DNA of 50,799 nucleotides from Candidatus Omnitrophota bacterium (GCA_029568995.1 JAKPYU010000019.1:1-50799), one strand, 5' to 3'; shown: positions 35,547 to 44,877, counted from the first letter of the stretch. Notes: generated by a model from the sequence alone, not told the origin. Numbers and translations are program-made.

Positions 35547-36647
35547 CTATCGGATTTTCAGGGTGGCCAGACCAAATAACGCTAATACAGCCGCAACAAT
35601 CCAAAAGCGCGTGATGATCTTCGATTCCGGCCACCCCAACATCTCGAAGTGATGATGAATGGGGGCCATCAGGAATACTCGTTTTCCACCCCGTAGACGA
35701 TAAGATGCAACCTGGATCATTACAGAAAGGGCCTCGATAACAAAAACTCCACCGATAATCAGAAGAAGCAATTCCTGCTTCAGCATGACGGCAATTACAC
35801 CAAGAGCACCCCCAAGAGAAAGACTCCCGGTATCGCCCATAAAAACCTCCGCGGGATGTGCGTTAAACCATAGGAAACTCATTGTGGCTCCGACCAGAGC
35901 AGCGCAGAACACAGTCAATTCTCCGGTTTCCGGGACGAATGGAATTGCGAGATAGACGCTCCAATCGGTTCTTCCAACGATATAGGCGAGAACGGTAAAG
36001 GCGGACGCGGCCATGATGACGCATCCGCTTGCCAATCCGTCAAGACCATCCGTCAAATTCACGGCGTTGGAAGCCCCGGTGATTACGATCGCAACAAAGG
36101 GTATATATAACAATCCCAACCAGATAAACGTGTTCTTGAGGAATGGGACCGGGATCTCATGCGCATGCTTGGCGGTCAGGGGATCTAGGTAAAAATACAA
36201 TCCTAACAGACCGCCGATTGCGAATTGAACCAATAATTTGTCGCGACCTCGAAGACCGCGATACATCTTCTTGCGCAATTTTTGATAATCGTCAATCATG
36301 CCCAGGAAGCCCAGCAACAGAGTTACAATAATCACAAGGACCACCAATTTGTTGCTCAAATTACCCCATAACAGCGTTGATATCAGAATAGAAAAGAGGA
36401 TCAGGATGCCTCCCATGGTTGGGGTTCCTGCCTTGCCCTTATGCTTTTCGTAGAGTTCCTTGATGCCCTCTCCGCGAATGGTCTGACCGATTCGTAATTG
36501 GCGGAGCCAACGAATCAGCACAGGCCCGACCACCACACCGATAATCATCGCTGTGACAGCAGCCATGGCTGCGCGGAACGAGATATAGCCGAAAACGTTG
36601 AAGACTCCGATACTTTCGCGCAACGGATATAGAAATAGAAGCGCCAC
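35547..36647 (-). CDS. mraY: Phospho-N-acetylmuramoyl-pentapeptide transferase
   Basis: The product is 366 residues. The GTG at 36647 is chosen as start because AGGAG lies 7 nt upstream; the frame is open to a TTG at 36662. MraY transfers phospho-MurNAc-pentapeptide to undecaprenyl phosphate, giving lipid I, in the inner membrane. Ten TM helices are apparent. Motifs are KAGTPTMGGI, GMIDDYQKLRKK (catalytic Asp pair), NAVNLTDGLDGLA, FNAHPAEVFMGDTGSLSLGG and the MAPIHHHFE loop. It follows murF after 11 nt. Confidence 0.97.
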   Translation of the reverse strand: MALLFLYPLRESIGVFNVFGYISFRAAMAAVTAMIIGVVVGPVLIRWLRQLRIGQTIRGEGIKELYEKHKGKAGTPTMGGILILFSILISTLLWGNLSNKLVVLVIIVTLLLGFLGMIDDYQKLRKKMYRGLRGRDKLLVQFAIGGLLGLYFYLDPLTAKHAHEIPVPFLKNTFIWLGLLYIPFVAIVITGASNAVNLTDGLDGLASGCVIMAASAFTVLAYIVGRTDWSVYLAIPFVPETGELTVFCAALVGATMSFLWFNAHPAEVFMGDTGSLSLGGALGVIAVMLKQELLLLIIGGVFVIEALSVMIQVASYRLRGGKRVFLMAPIHHHFEMLGWPESKIITRFWIVAAVLALFGLATLKIR

Positions 36648-36658
36648 GTTTCTTCTCC

Positions 36659-38059
36659 TCAATCTGTGTCGTCTGTTGAATCGAGGATTCGCTCCACGAT
36701 GGATTCGAGTGCCATTCCGCGGGAAGCCTTAACTAATATTAAATCACCCGGTTTGACAAAATCCACTAGTTGTTCAGCCAATTCATCGTGATCTGTACAG
36801 AGAAAAACATGATTTTGGGAAAAGCCTTTTTCAATTGCCCCATCAATCACGTAGGATGAGAGATCGCCAAGAGTGAAGAGATAATCAATGTTATAGTCCG
36901 AAAGATCCTGACCGAGAAGACGGTGATACTCGGGAGAGTGCGGGCCAAGATCCAGCATATTTCCGATTATAGCGATTCTCCGCGACGCGGAGGAGCGTCG
37001 GAGTGTGTCGAGAGCGGCGTGAAAAGCAACCGGATTTGCATTGTAGACATCATCCAGTATGATTGAACCATTAACGCCCGCGCGGCGGCGAAGGCGACCC
37101 CAGTCGCCCTGAAACTTCTGCAGTGCCAAGGCTCTCTCCTCCGATGGAACACCGTAAATTTCTCCAACGCACCAGGCGGCAAGAGCATTTGTAACCAGAT
37201 GAGCGCCGGGTACGGACAAATGACACGACCATGTTCCATGAGGATCGCGAACGACAAAGTGAGCACGGGCCAGATCATCTGTCTCGACATGAATACACTG
37301 CACCGGTGCATGCCGCTGGGAACTGAAGCACAGGGAACGAGGGGGTAGAGACTGGAGGTAGGATGCAAATGGGCTGTCGAGATTGATAACCCCCCATCCG
37401 TTCGGCTGGATTTCCGTAAGGAGCATTCCTTTCTCGGTTGCGATTCCTTCGAGCGTGCCGAGCCTTTCCAGGTGGCAGGGTGCGATGGATACGACAATGC
37501 CGACGTTCGGTTCGGAGATCCTGGCAAGGCGGAGCATTTCGCCGGGACGGTCAATCCCATGCTCCAGAACCACGACCTCCGTATCGGGATTCGTCTCCAG
37601 AAGAGTTTTCGGGGTGCCGATCAAATTATTGTAATTTTTCTGCGTTTCATGAATGTGGAATTTTCTTTGAAGAATCTGAGCGACCATCCTGCGGGTCGTG
37701 GATTTTCCGACACTACCGGTAATTGCTGCGACGGAAAAGGACAGACAACGGCGATAATACCGGGCGAGATTCCCGTACGCCAGAAGCGTATCTTCTACAA
37801 CAATCGAAGGAAGGGGTAGATTGGATGCATTTTGCTTCAAATACAGTTCGTCGATTAATGCCACAGCGGCTCCGGCCATTCGGGCATCATGGAGGTAGTC
37901 ATGTCCGTCGAATTGCTCGCCGCGCAACGCCACAAAGAGATCTCCACCGTTGATCGTCCGGGAATCGCTGGAGATGCCTGTAACGGAGTCCGGGATTGCT
38001 CCAACGGAATGTCCGTTCGTGGCTACCATAAGATCTGTTCCGTGCCAAATGAACGACAT
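36659..38059 (-). CDS. murF: UDP-MurNAc-tripeptide--D-alanyl-D-alanine ligase
   Basis: The product is 466 residues from the ATG at 38059 (MSFIWHGTDLMVATNG), which matches the usual MurF N-terminus and follows a purine-rich AAGGAAAGGTGAG. An upstream in-frame ATG at 38107, 3 nt after murE, would add 16 residues and cannot be excluded. MurF adds D-Ala-D-Ala to the nucleotide tripeptide. Motifs are DSRTINGGDLFVALRG, the ATP loop ITGSVGKSTTRRMV, YNNLIGTPKTLL, VLEHGIDRPGEM, ILDDVYNANPVA and KASRGMALE. Its closest neighbour in family and position is murE. Confidence 0.95.
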   Translation of the reverse strand: MSFIWHGTDLMVATNGHSVGAIPDSVTGISSDSRTINGGDLFVALRGEQFDGHDYLHDARMAGAAVALIDELYLKQNASNLPLPSIVVEDTLLAYGNLARYYRRCLSFSVAAITGSVGKSTTRRMVAQILQRKFHIHETQKNYNNLIGTPKTLLETNPDTEVVVLEHGIDRPGEMLRLARISEPNVGIVVSIAPCHLERLGTLEGIATEKGMLLTEIQPNGWGVINLDSPFASYLQSLPPRSLCFSSQRHAPVQCIHVETDDLARAHFVVRDPHGTWSCHLSVPGAHLVTNALAAWCVGEIYGVPSEERALALQKFQGDWGRLRRRAGVNGSIILDDVYNANPVAFHAALDTLRRSSASRRIAIIGNMLDLGPHSPEYHRLLGQDLSDYNIDYLFTLGDLSSYVIDGAIEKGFSQNHVFLCTDHDELAEQLVDFVKPGDLILVKASRGMALESIVERILDSTDDTD

Positions 38060-38110
38060 CTCACCTTTCCTTGTGTCGATCGGTATTGTTGCGGTGTAAG
38101 GATACATCGG

Positions 38111-39568
38111 CTATTCCGCCAGAATTCCTCGTATAATCTCACGGTCATCAAACGGATAGGCGACCGTGCCAATAGTCTGGGTTGTCTCATGACCCTTTCC
38201 CGCAACCAGGAGAACGTCATTTTGCCCTGCGATCTCCAACCCGTAGCGGATGGCTTCCCGACGGTCTGGGATCACTTTGTAGCGCTCTTTCCCGGTAGTC
38301 ATGCCTTTCTCGATCTCTGCAATAATGGATATTGGGTCCTCTGTTCGCGGATTGTCGGATGTGACGATCACCTGATCGCTGTATTTCAGTGCAATCCTTC
38401 CCATCACAGGACGTTTGGTTCGGTCGCGGTCGCCTCCGCATCCGAAAACGGTAACCAGTCTGCCGTGAGGCAGGGAAGCGATCGTTGAGAGAACCTGTTC
38501 CAGGCCGTCCGGTGTGTGTGCGTAATCAACGAGAATTTGTACGCGTCTATTATTCGGTATTGATTCCAATCGACCGGGAATATTTCGAACCGACTCAATC
38601 CCCCCGACAATCGCATCCTCCGACAGCCCCAGTGCGAATCCGGTGGCGGCAGCTCCTAACAGATTCCGAAGATTATGTTCACCCAGTAATGGCGACTGAA
38701 CCCAACGGTCCCAGGAGGGGGTATGAAGGAGAAATCCGGTTCCCTCCAGGTTCAGAGAATATTCCCGGGCGGCGATATCCGACGGACTATCCAGAGCAAA
38801 AGAAAGTCGATTCCGTACATTTAGTCTCTCGTAGATCGTTCGGCCGTTTTGATCGTCCGTATTGATGACGCCCAACCCGTTGGAAGCGAGGTGATCGGTA
38901 AACAACAGGGCCTTTGCTTCTCGGTAGTCATCCATATCTCTATGGAAATCAAGATGTTCCGGAGACAAATTTGTAAAGGTAGCTGTTCGGAATCGAATCC
39001 CGTCCACACGGTGCAATCGCAGGGCATGGGAAGAGACTTCCATCGCTACGTGCCGGACATCGTCTTCTCGGATTTCCGCAAGCATCCGCTGAAGATCGAG
39101 TGAGAGCGGTGTTGTATTGGTTGCCTTGACAAGACGGTTCTTCCATCGGTACTCGATAGTCCCGATGACGGCACAGGGAAATCCGGCCCGTATCCACATG
39201 GCTTCGACCAGGTAGGTTGTACTCGTTTTGCCGTTGCTACCTGTGATGGCGGCCACGGTAAGATCGTGCGACGGATTTCCATAGAAGGCCGCAGCGACGA
39301 GTGGGAGAGCGGCAAGCGTATTCTGGACTCGGAGGCACGGTCCGGGTGCGGGGTGAGGAATTTTTTCAACAAGAGCGGCGGAGGCTCCGGATGCGAAGGC
39401 TTGGGCAAGATAGCCGTGCCCATCCGTTCGCTTGCCCCTCAAGGCCACGAATAATGCACCGGGACAGACTTGTCGGGAGTCGTAGACAATCCTGTCGAAC
39501 GACGCCGGGATTTCTCCACAGGTCTCTACTATCCGGACGTTGTCAAATATCACGCTAGCCTCAACCAT
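38111..39568 (-). CDS. murE: UDP-MurNAc-dipeptide--meso-diaminopimelate ligase
   Basis: The product is 485 residues. MurE adds the third stem-peptide residue. Motifs are YDSRQVCPGALFVALRG, the ATP loop ITGSNGKTSTTYLVE, TNTTPLSLDLQ, EVSSHALRLHRV, NLSPEHLDFH, VDYAHTPDGLEQVL and TSDNPRTEDP near residue 405. The DNPR motif is the signature of enzymes that select meso-diaminopimelate, so the wall is probably of the Gram-negative type. A gap of 92 nt separates it from ftsI upstream, the largest break between the cell-wall genes of this cluster; I see no promoter in it. Confidence 0.97.
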   Translation of the reverse strand: MVEASVIFDNVRIVETCGEIPASFDRIVYDSRQVCPGALFVALRGKRTDGHGYLAQAFASGASAALVEKIPHPAPGPCLRVQNTLAALPLVAAAFYGNPSHDLTVAAITGSNGKTSTTYLVEAMWIRAGFPCAVIGTIEYRWKNRLVKATNTTPLSLDLQRMLAEIREDDVRHVAMEVSSHALRLHRVDGIRFRTATFTNLSPEHLDFHRDMDDYREAKALLFTDHLASNGLGVINTDDQNGRTIYERLNVRNRLSFALDSPSDIAAREYSLNLEGTGFLLHTPSWDRWVQSPLLGEHNLRNLLGAAATGFALGLSEDAIVGGIESVRNIPGRLESIPNNRRVQILVDYAHTPDGLEQVLSTIASLPHGRLVTVFGCGGDRDRTKRPVMGRIALKYSDQVIVTSDNPRTEDPISIIAEIEKGMTTGKERYKVIPDRREAIRYGLEIAGQNDVLLVAGKGHETTQTIGTVAYPFDDREIIRGILAE

Positions 39569-39660
39569 TGGGGTACACTCTTTACCTTCCCGATGGAAGG
39601 CGGATTGAGCGGTGCACCGAATATTCCCGCGACAGAATTCCGCAGGATCACAGATACAGA

Positions 39661-41769
39661 TTACTTGCCTTGATTGGCGCCGGGTTTCCCCGCGTCGGGT
39701 ACCGAAGCCAACACTTCTGTTGGTTTCATCTCACTAGGATCGGATCCCAATACCACCTGTCCTGCATGAAAGGCGGACGGGATTTCTCCTGCCGAAATTT
39801 CCTGATGTAACACCCGGCCTTCGCCCTCAAAACGGGCTCGAAAACCGGCCTCAATGAGTTGCAGGTAAGCTTCCTTTGCGGACAGTCCGATCAGATTCGG
39901 CATGACGCCGCAATGGACAGGTTCCGGCGCCGTCTTCGGATGCACGATCTCGGTTGCATTGACCACTTCCTGCTCCGCTTTGGATTCTATCTTTTGCGAG
40001 ATCGCACTGATCCACGGCTCGATCTGATCGGGTAAAAGCCCCCAGTACCGGATCAGGCTGTTGGCAATTCGAGCAAAGGAACTTCCGGCCAATTCCCCGC
40101 CGTACTTGCCTATTGTCGGCTCATCCACCATCAGAAAGATGACTACTTTTGGGTCATATGCCGGGAAGAAACCGGCCCAGCTGGCGATACGCTTTCCCTT
40201 CGCGTATGTACCAGCCGGACCCGCTTTCTGCGCCGTTCCGGTTTTCCCGGCAACGCGGAAGCCCGGTATACGGCAATAGCGGTATCCCGTTCCCTCGGGA
40301 TCTTCGGTTACTCCAATCAGCATCTCCAAAATTTGTTCGGCTATTTCGGGTGCAATGATTCTTTCCGGTGGTCGCGACTCTCGCGGAGAAATGCGACCGT
40401 CCGCCGGATTGCAATACCCTTTGACGATATGGGGTTGCACTCGGAGACCCCGATTCGCTAATATCGAATACGCTGTCGTAATCACGAGGCAATTAGTCGC
40501 CATCTCCTGTCCGTAAGGGATGGAAAACATCGATAAAGCACTCCAGCCTTTCGAGTCGGGAGACCGAAGGATTCCCGCAGTCTCTCCGGGCAGCTCCACA
40601 CCGGAGACGGAGCCGAAACCGAATCGTCTTAAAATATCCGACACGCCTGTCGCGCCCAATTGAGCTGCAATCTTGCATGTTCCAATATTGGAGCTGCGCA
40701 CGACGATGTCTCGCACGGAGAGACGATCGAAGCGGTGGATATCGTCATGGATGATTTTCAGAACTCTCCCGTTTCCACTTCGGACGGCATAGTTTCCCCG
40801 TTCGCAATCGAACACCTGGTCCGGTGTCACCACACCGGCCTCCAACGCTCCTGCGACGATGAAGGGTTTGATGACCGATCCCGGTTCAAACATATCGGTA
40901 ACCGGTCTGCATTTTCGTCGGAACTCGCCATATCGTTGATAGTCATTCGGATCGAAACTCGGCACAGCGGCCATAGCCAGGATTTCTCCGGTCTTTGGTT
41001 TCATGACCACAGCCATAGCCTGAGCGGCCTGTGACCGATCCACAAGATCCAGGATCTCTTGCTCCACCGTGTGCTGTATCCATGCATCGATCGTGAGAAT
41101 GACATCCGCCCCGCGAACATTCGCTTGTTTGATATAATCATTTTCTGCAAGAATATTCCGCGAACTGTCGACAGGCACAATCACCCGTTCCGGTGCACCC
41201 TCCAGCCGCTCCTGGAATCTGTATTCGATTCCTCCCAGCCCGACCTGGTCTGCCCCGACATAGCCGATTACATTGGAAGCCAGTTCTCCTTCGGGATAGA
41301 AACGCGGAAAGCGCGGCTGCAAGGACCATTTGAAACGATCCTCTTTCTCCATGGTTTCTTTGTATTGCTCCAAAACGATGACCAACCGATCGTACATCTC
41401 CCCCGGAATATCTTGCGAGACCAGCTTGTCCTGCCCGTTCTTTTCAGGAAGGCGTTTCATCAGAGTACCGGCGTCCAAATGAAGTATGCTGCTGACAATT
41501 CGGGCAAATTCCTCCGGATTCTCCGGACAACCGGTTACATGCAGGTCCCATGCCGTTTTCTCTGTTGCGAGTGGATTCGAATGGCGGTCCAGAATCTGCC
41601 CCCGCTGCGCGGGAAGGTAGATATGTCCCTGGTACATCACGCTCTGACTTTTGCAGTACTGTTTCTCCGGGTGCATCATTAGCTGATATAATCGGAATCC
41701 CAACCCGACGAATCCCATCAGGCTGAGGGTGAGAACAAGCACAAGACGGCGGCTGACGGCGGAATCCAT
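39661..41769 (-). CDS. ftsI: Septal transpeptidase FtsI (PBP3-type) with C-terminal PASTA domain
   Basis: The product is 702 residues. A short cytoplasmic tail and one TM (about 8-30) lead to the PBP dimerisation domain (LPAQRGQILDRHSNPLAT) and the transpeptidase domain. Catalytic motifs are EPGSVIKP (Ser298, Lys301), RSSNIGT (Ser359, Asn361) and GKTGTAQ (Lys509). About 628-690 is a single PASTA domain (MPNLIGLSAKEAYLQLIEAG). The enzyme cross-links septal peptidoglycan with FtsW. PASTA in this protein is more familiar from Gram-positive SpoVD/PBP2x types but also occurs in several Gram-negative phyla. The ATG follows the ftsL stop by 1 nt. Confidence 0.96.
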   Translation of the reverse strand: MDSAVSRRLVLVLTLSLMGFVGLGFRLYQLMMHPEKQYCKSQSVMYQGHIYLPAQRGQILDRHSNPLATEKTAWDLHVTGCPENPEEFARIVSSILHLDAGTLMKRLPEKNGQDKLVSQDIPGEMYDRLVIVLEQYKETMEKEDRFKWSLQPRFPRFYPEGELASNVIGYVGADQVGLGGIEYRFQERLEGAPERVIVPVDSSRNILAENDYIKQANVRGADVILTIDAWIQHTVEQEILDLVDRSQAAQAMAVVMKPKTGEILAMAAVPSFDPNDYQRYGEFRRKCRPVTDMFEPGSVIKPFIVAGALEAGVVTPDQVFDCERGNYAVRSGNGRVLKIIHDDIHRFDRLSVRDIVVRSSNIGTCKIAAQLGATGVSDILRRFGFGSVSGVELPGETAGILRSPDSKGWSALSMFSIPYGQEMATNCLVITTAYSILANRGLRVQPHIVKGYCNPADGRISPRESRPPERIIAPEIAEQILEMLIGVTEDPEGTGYRYCRIPGFRVAGKTGTAQKAGPAGTYAKGKRIASWAGFFPAYDPKVVIFLMVDEPTIGKYGGELAGSSFARIANSLIRYWGLLPDQIEPWISAISQKIESKAEQEVVNATEIVHPKTAPEPVHCGVMPNLIGLSAKEAYLQLIEAGFRARFEGEGRVLHQEISAGEIPSAFHAGQVVLGSDPSEMKPTEVLASVPDAGKPGANQGK

Positions 41770-41770
41770 T

Positions 41771-42184
41771 TCAGTCTATCGCCTTCTGTTTACTTGCGCA
41801 GGCAATGCTTCCCAAATCCGCCGGACTTGGCGGACTCTTCTGGACGTTGTCCGGCTCGTCGAATTCTTGACTCGCTTCTCCGGTGGGAGTCTCCGGAAGA
41901 ATCAAGACCGGGAATTCGGGAGGCGCCAACGGGATCAGCTGTTCCTCACAGATCTGTTCGAGGCGTTCGAGCCGGCGGAGATTGTCGACTTGGGCACGAG
42001 TCACGGAAACGTCGCGCAGTAATTTCGTCCTTTCGCTCAGCTTTTCTGACATGACATATCGTAAACGTTTTTCCTGCAAACTCAGATGTACACAAATTAA
42101 AAACGATGAAAATATAGCCAACAGACAGAGGTATCCCAGGAAGGCTCTGATCCACACGATCCGACGGTGAGAATAGTCATTCAT
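41771..42184 (-). CDS. ftsL: FtsL-like divisome protein
   Basis: The product is 137 residues: a basic N-terminus, one TM (about 14-32), then a leucine-zipper-like coiled coil (about 35-83) with LSLQEKRLRYVMSEKLSERT. A Pro/Glu-rich C-terminal tail of about 50 residues is longer than in typical FtsL. Sequence conservation in this family is minimal; the call rests on topology and on the position between rsmH and ftsI, where ftsL is nearly always found. It lies 13 nt after rsmH. Confidence 0.85.
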   Translation of the reverse strand: MNDYSHRRIVWIRAFLGYLCLLAIFSSFLICVHLSLQEKRLRYVMSEKLSERTKLLRDVSVTRAQVDNLRRLERLEQICEEQLIPLAPPEFPVLILPETPTGEASQEFDEPDNVQKSPPSPADLGSIACASKQKAID

Positions 42185-42197
42185 TGGGTAACGCTCT

Positions 42198-43142
42198 CTA
42201 TTGTTCTATGCGACGAATTCCGCGCATTTGGGCGCTTCGACTGCGCGGGTTGTTGGCGGTTTCCAGAGGTCTGGCGGTTATCGTTCCATGGACTAATAAT
42301 TCTGCCTCGATCCGCGCCCCGCATCCGCATTTCGGCATTCCAGGCGGACAGATACAACGTCCCAGGCGACGCTGAATGAATTCTTTGACGATCCGGTGTT
42401 CTCCGCTGTGAAACGAGATCGTTACCAGCCTGCCACCGGGCCTGAGTAGTTTCCACGCTTTCTCCAGGCTGACTTTGAGATTCTCTAATTCGCGGTTCAG
42501 GGCAATTCGAATCGCAAGAAAAGTCCGCGTAGCCGTGTCGATTCCATGCTGATGACTCATGCCGCCGTAACAGCGATGCACCAATGCGCGCAATTCGCCG
42601 GTTGTTCGAATGGGACTGCCTAATCGACGCGACACGATTGCCCGGGCAATCGAACGGGATCGTCGCTCGTCTGCATACTCCCGAAGTACCCGTGCAAGAT
42701 CCTGTTCCGAAATATACGCCAACAGATCTGCCGCCGTCTCCGAGTCCGACTGGGACATTCGCATGTCCAACGGTGCATCGACAAAGCTGAATCCGCGCTC
42801 CGGTTGGTCCAATTGAGGAGAGGATACCCCGGTATCGTACAGAATCTTGTCTACTTGCTCGATCTCCAGTCCCCACACCAGTTCGTCGATCCGTGCGAAA
42901 TTCCCATGCAGAATCTCCACTCTGCAGGGAAAGGTATGAAGAACCGTCCATGCGCATTCGACCGCCTCTTCGTCCCGGTCGATCCCGATCAATGTTCCCT
43001 TTTCTCCAAGGCGCTTGCAGATTTCGAACGAGTGACCACCATATCCCACCGTCGCGTCCACCACGCATTCGCCGGGAGCGCAGTCCAGCAGGTTGAGGAT
43101 TTCCTGCAACAGAACGGGTTGATGTCGATTGTTGAGAGTCAC
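42198..43142 (-). CDS. rsmH: 16S rRNA (cytosine1402-N4)-methyltransferase RsmH
   Basis: The product is 314 residues. RsmH methylates N4 of C1402 in the ribosomal P site. Signatures are HQPVLLQEILNLL, VVDATVGYGGHSFEI (SAM loop), GIDRDEEA, DTGVSSPQLDQPERGFSF, PLDMRMSQ and the C-terminal Cys cluster CICPPGMPKCGCG. The usual HSLEDR motif is HSGEHR here. It starts with GTG and overlaps the mraZ stop by 4 nt (GTGA). Confidence 0.97.
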   Translation of the reverse strand: MTLNNRHQPVLLQEILNLLDCAPGECVVDATVGYGGHSFEICKRLGEKGTLIGIDRDEEAVECAWTVLHTFPCRVEILHGNFARIDELVWGLEIEQVDKILYDTGVSSPQLDQPERGFSFVDAPLDMRMSQSDSETAADLLAYISEQDLARVLREYADERRSRSIARAIVSRRLGSPIRTTGELRALVHRCYGGMSHQHGIDTATRTFLAIRIALNRELENLKVSLEKAWKLLRPGGRLVTISFHSGEHRIVKEFIQRRLGRCICPPGMPKCGCGARIEAELLVHGTITARPLETANNPRSRSAQMRGIRRIEQ

Positions 43143-43687
43143 TTGTCATTATCTTCCGCGCTGTTTTCTGCCATTTCTTCGGATGAATCGCTGTGGGTTA
43201 CACCCCGGGGTTTGAATTGCGGTGGCTCCGTTTCCGCCAGAATTTCGTCCAGCCCCTTGCTCAGGAGATCGTCTTGGTTTTCTCGGAAGATGGCGTAACG
43301 GTTCGGCGCAATAATCTGGACTCTGTCTCCATCCCCCAGGATGACGGCTTCCCCATTGATTCCCGCATACTGCTTCATATCTTTGCTCAGCACAATTCGT
43401 CCCTGATTGTCCATACGCTGAGATAGAGCGCCGGAGAAGAAACTGAGACGTGCCCCTCTTTTGTCCGGTCCTCCTGCCAGCGACATCTGTCGGGCTTTCT
43501 CCGCGAGAGGTTCCCAGGCATTTATGGGGAACAAAGCCAAGGTATGTTCATACCAACGCATCAGGATCAATTCTTGTGACTCCAGGGTCTCTCGGAAGCT
43601 CCGTGGGACTACGATCCGATTTTTCGAATCCACGGGTTTCTCGAAATTGCCGATAAACCAAACACCCGTTGTCACAGACGTTTCCAT
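43139..43687 (-). CDS. mraZ: Transcriptional regulator MraZ
   Basis: The product is 182 residues from the ATG at 43687, with AGGAA 8 nt upstream. Two SpoVT/AbrB-like repeats are present: KPVDSKNRIVVPRSFRE (about 17-60) and QRMDNQGRIVLSKDMKQYAGI (about 90-130). MraZ binds TGGG repeats before its own gene and controls the dcw operon. It carries a C-terminal acidic tail of some 45 residues (QPPQF-like to SAEDNDK) beyond the usual length of about 145. It is the first gene of the operon and diverges from rsmA. Confidence 0.93.
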   Translation of the reverse strand: METSVTTGVWFIGNFEKPVDSKNRIVVPRSFRETLESQELILMRWYEHTLALFPINAWEPLAEKARQMSLAGGPDKRGARLSFFSGALSQRMDNQGRIVLSKDMKQYAGINGEAVILGDGDRVQIIAPNRYAIFRENQDDLLSKGLDEILAETEPPQFKPRGVTHSDSSEEMAENSAEDNDK

Positions 43688-43767
43688 GGTCTTGTTCCTG
43701 CTTAGGGCAATCCTACCACTTTCGACCATTTTCAGGTCATTTTAGAAATTTTATCCCACAAATTGGG

Positions 43768-43796
43768 ATTATGCACCACCTGGATCCCAAAGTCAA
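43768..43796 (-). promoter_or_regulatory. Sigma70-type promoter of the dcw operon with possible MraZ sites
   Basis: On the - strand, TTGACT (43796-43791) and CATAAT (43773-43768) are separated by exactly 17 nt and lie about 80 nt before the mraZ ATG. TGTGGG/TTGGG boxes surround it: GTTGTGGGGAA at 43827-43817, TTTGGGATC at 43791-43783 and TTGTGGGA at 43761-43754, and TCCCA-CAAAT-TGGGA at 43754-43768 is an inverted repeat touching the -10. TGGG boxes are the known MraZ target, but their spacing here is about 31 bp rather than the usual 10. Confidence 0.7.
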
Positions 43797-43847
43797 TACC
43801 CTGAGAGAAAATAAAATTCCCCACAACTAGCATTCGATTCTGAAGTT

Positions 43848-43867
43848 AAGTTACATCGAAGTAACTT
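43848..43867. promoter_or_regulatory. Inverted repeat in the mraZ-rsmA divergent region
   Basis: AAGTTAC-ATCGAA-GTAACTT, a 7-bp inverted repeat with a 6-nt centre, lies between the two divergent promoters, without a T-run on either side. It is more likely a protein-binding site than a terminator (inference). Confidence 0.45.
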
Positions 43868-43894
43868 CAAAGCAGGTGACCGTTCACATAAATG

Positions 43895-43923
43895 TTGTGT
43901 TTCTTTACAGTTGTTGTTACAAT
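43895..43923 (+). promoter_or_regulatory. Possible promoter of rsmA
   Basis: TTGTGT (43895-43900) and TACAAT (43918-43923) are 17 nt apart, 39 nt before the rsmA ATG. The -10 fits sigma70 well (5 of 6); the -35 is weak (3 of 6). Confidence 0.45.
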
Positions 43924-43962
43924 ATCTGGTAAGTAAAGAGGCTGGTCGGTCCGGCATAGAAC

Positions 43963-44877
43963 ATGGATATGTCCCAATCTGACGGAATATCGCGATCATT
44001 TCCCGGAGATTTTTTTTCGCGCAGTGGAGTCGAACGTCTCTGCCGGGAAGCTGAAATTGTGCCGTCAAAGGCGTTGGGGCAGAATTTCCTATACCAGCGA
44101 TCCGCCCTGGATGCGATGGTCCGGGATTTGGAAATGCCCTTTGAGTCTCAGATTATTGAAGTTGGATGTGGATTCGGGCATTTGACGGTTCCCATTTTGG
44201 AGCACGGGTATTCTGTGCTGGCGTTTGAGACGGATAAGCGGCTCCTGAAATGGCTTTCGGGCTGTGTTGGGGAAAGGCTGCAAATCCAGGTTTGTGATAT
44301 TCTTACTTATGATCTAACTCCTTGTTTTGAAAGTACTTCGGAGGTATGTGTCGTGGGGAATCTGCCTTATTCTTCGGCGTCTTCGATCCTGTTTCATCTG
44401 ATGAAGTGGTACGTAAGTGTAGCAAAGTGGGGATTTTTACTACAGCGGGAGGTGGGGCAGAGGATTCAGGCCAAACCGGGCAGTTCTGATTATGGTCGTT
44501 TGTCTGTGATTTTGCAGTATCTCTTTGATATTCAACTACTTCGGAGAATCGGCCCCGGCTGTTTTTATCCCAGACCCAAGGTGGAATCTGTCTGGATGCG
44601 TTTCGTGCCTCGGAAAGGTGCGGATTTGGACATGGACCTGGTCTGGAATTGGATGGAACCGCTTGTTAAGACTGCATTTGCGCACAGGCGCAAGAAGCTA
44701 TGCAGTAATCTGAGTGAACAGCGCATCGGATTGTGGGATCTCACGAAGGAACAAGCCGTGAACTACTTGAAAATACTGGATTTAAATCCGAATTGTCGGG
44801 CGCAGGACTTAACGCCGGATCAGTATGCGTGTCTGGCAGAACTTATTTCGAGTTCCGGAGTCAAGATCCGGAGTTAA
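43963..44877 (+). CDS. rsmA: 16S rRNA dimethyladenosine transferase RsmA (KsgA)
   Basis: The product is 304 residues. RsmA dimethylates A1518 and A1519 of 16S rRNA during small-subunit assembly. Signatures are PSKALGQNFLYQ, EVGCGFGHLTVPIL (SAM loop), VVGNLPYSSASSILFHL (catalytic NLPY), REVGQRI and the FYPRPKVESVWMRF segment, then a helical C-terminal domain. It has about 25 residues before the family's usual start; ATG codons at 43963 and 43969 are both possible. It diverges from mraZ and ends 20 nt from the convergent CgeB-like gene. Confidence 0.96.
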   Translation: MDMSQSDGISRSFPGDFFSRSGVERLCREAEIVPSKALGQNFLYQRSALDAMVRDLEMPFESQIIEVGCGFGHLTVPILEHGYSVLAFETDKRLLKWLSGCVGERLQIQVCDILTYDLTPCFESTSEVCVVGNLPYSSASSILFHLMKWYVSVAKWGFLLQREVGQRIQAKPGSSDYGRLSVILQYLFDIQLLRRIGPGCFYPRPKVESVWMRFVPRKGADLDMDLVWNWMEPLVKTAFAHRRKKLCSNLSEQRIGLWDLTKEQAVNYLKILDLNPNCRAQDLTPDQYACLAELISSSGVKIRS

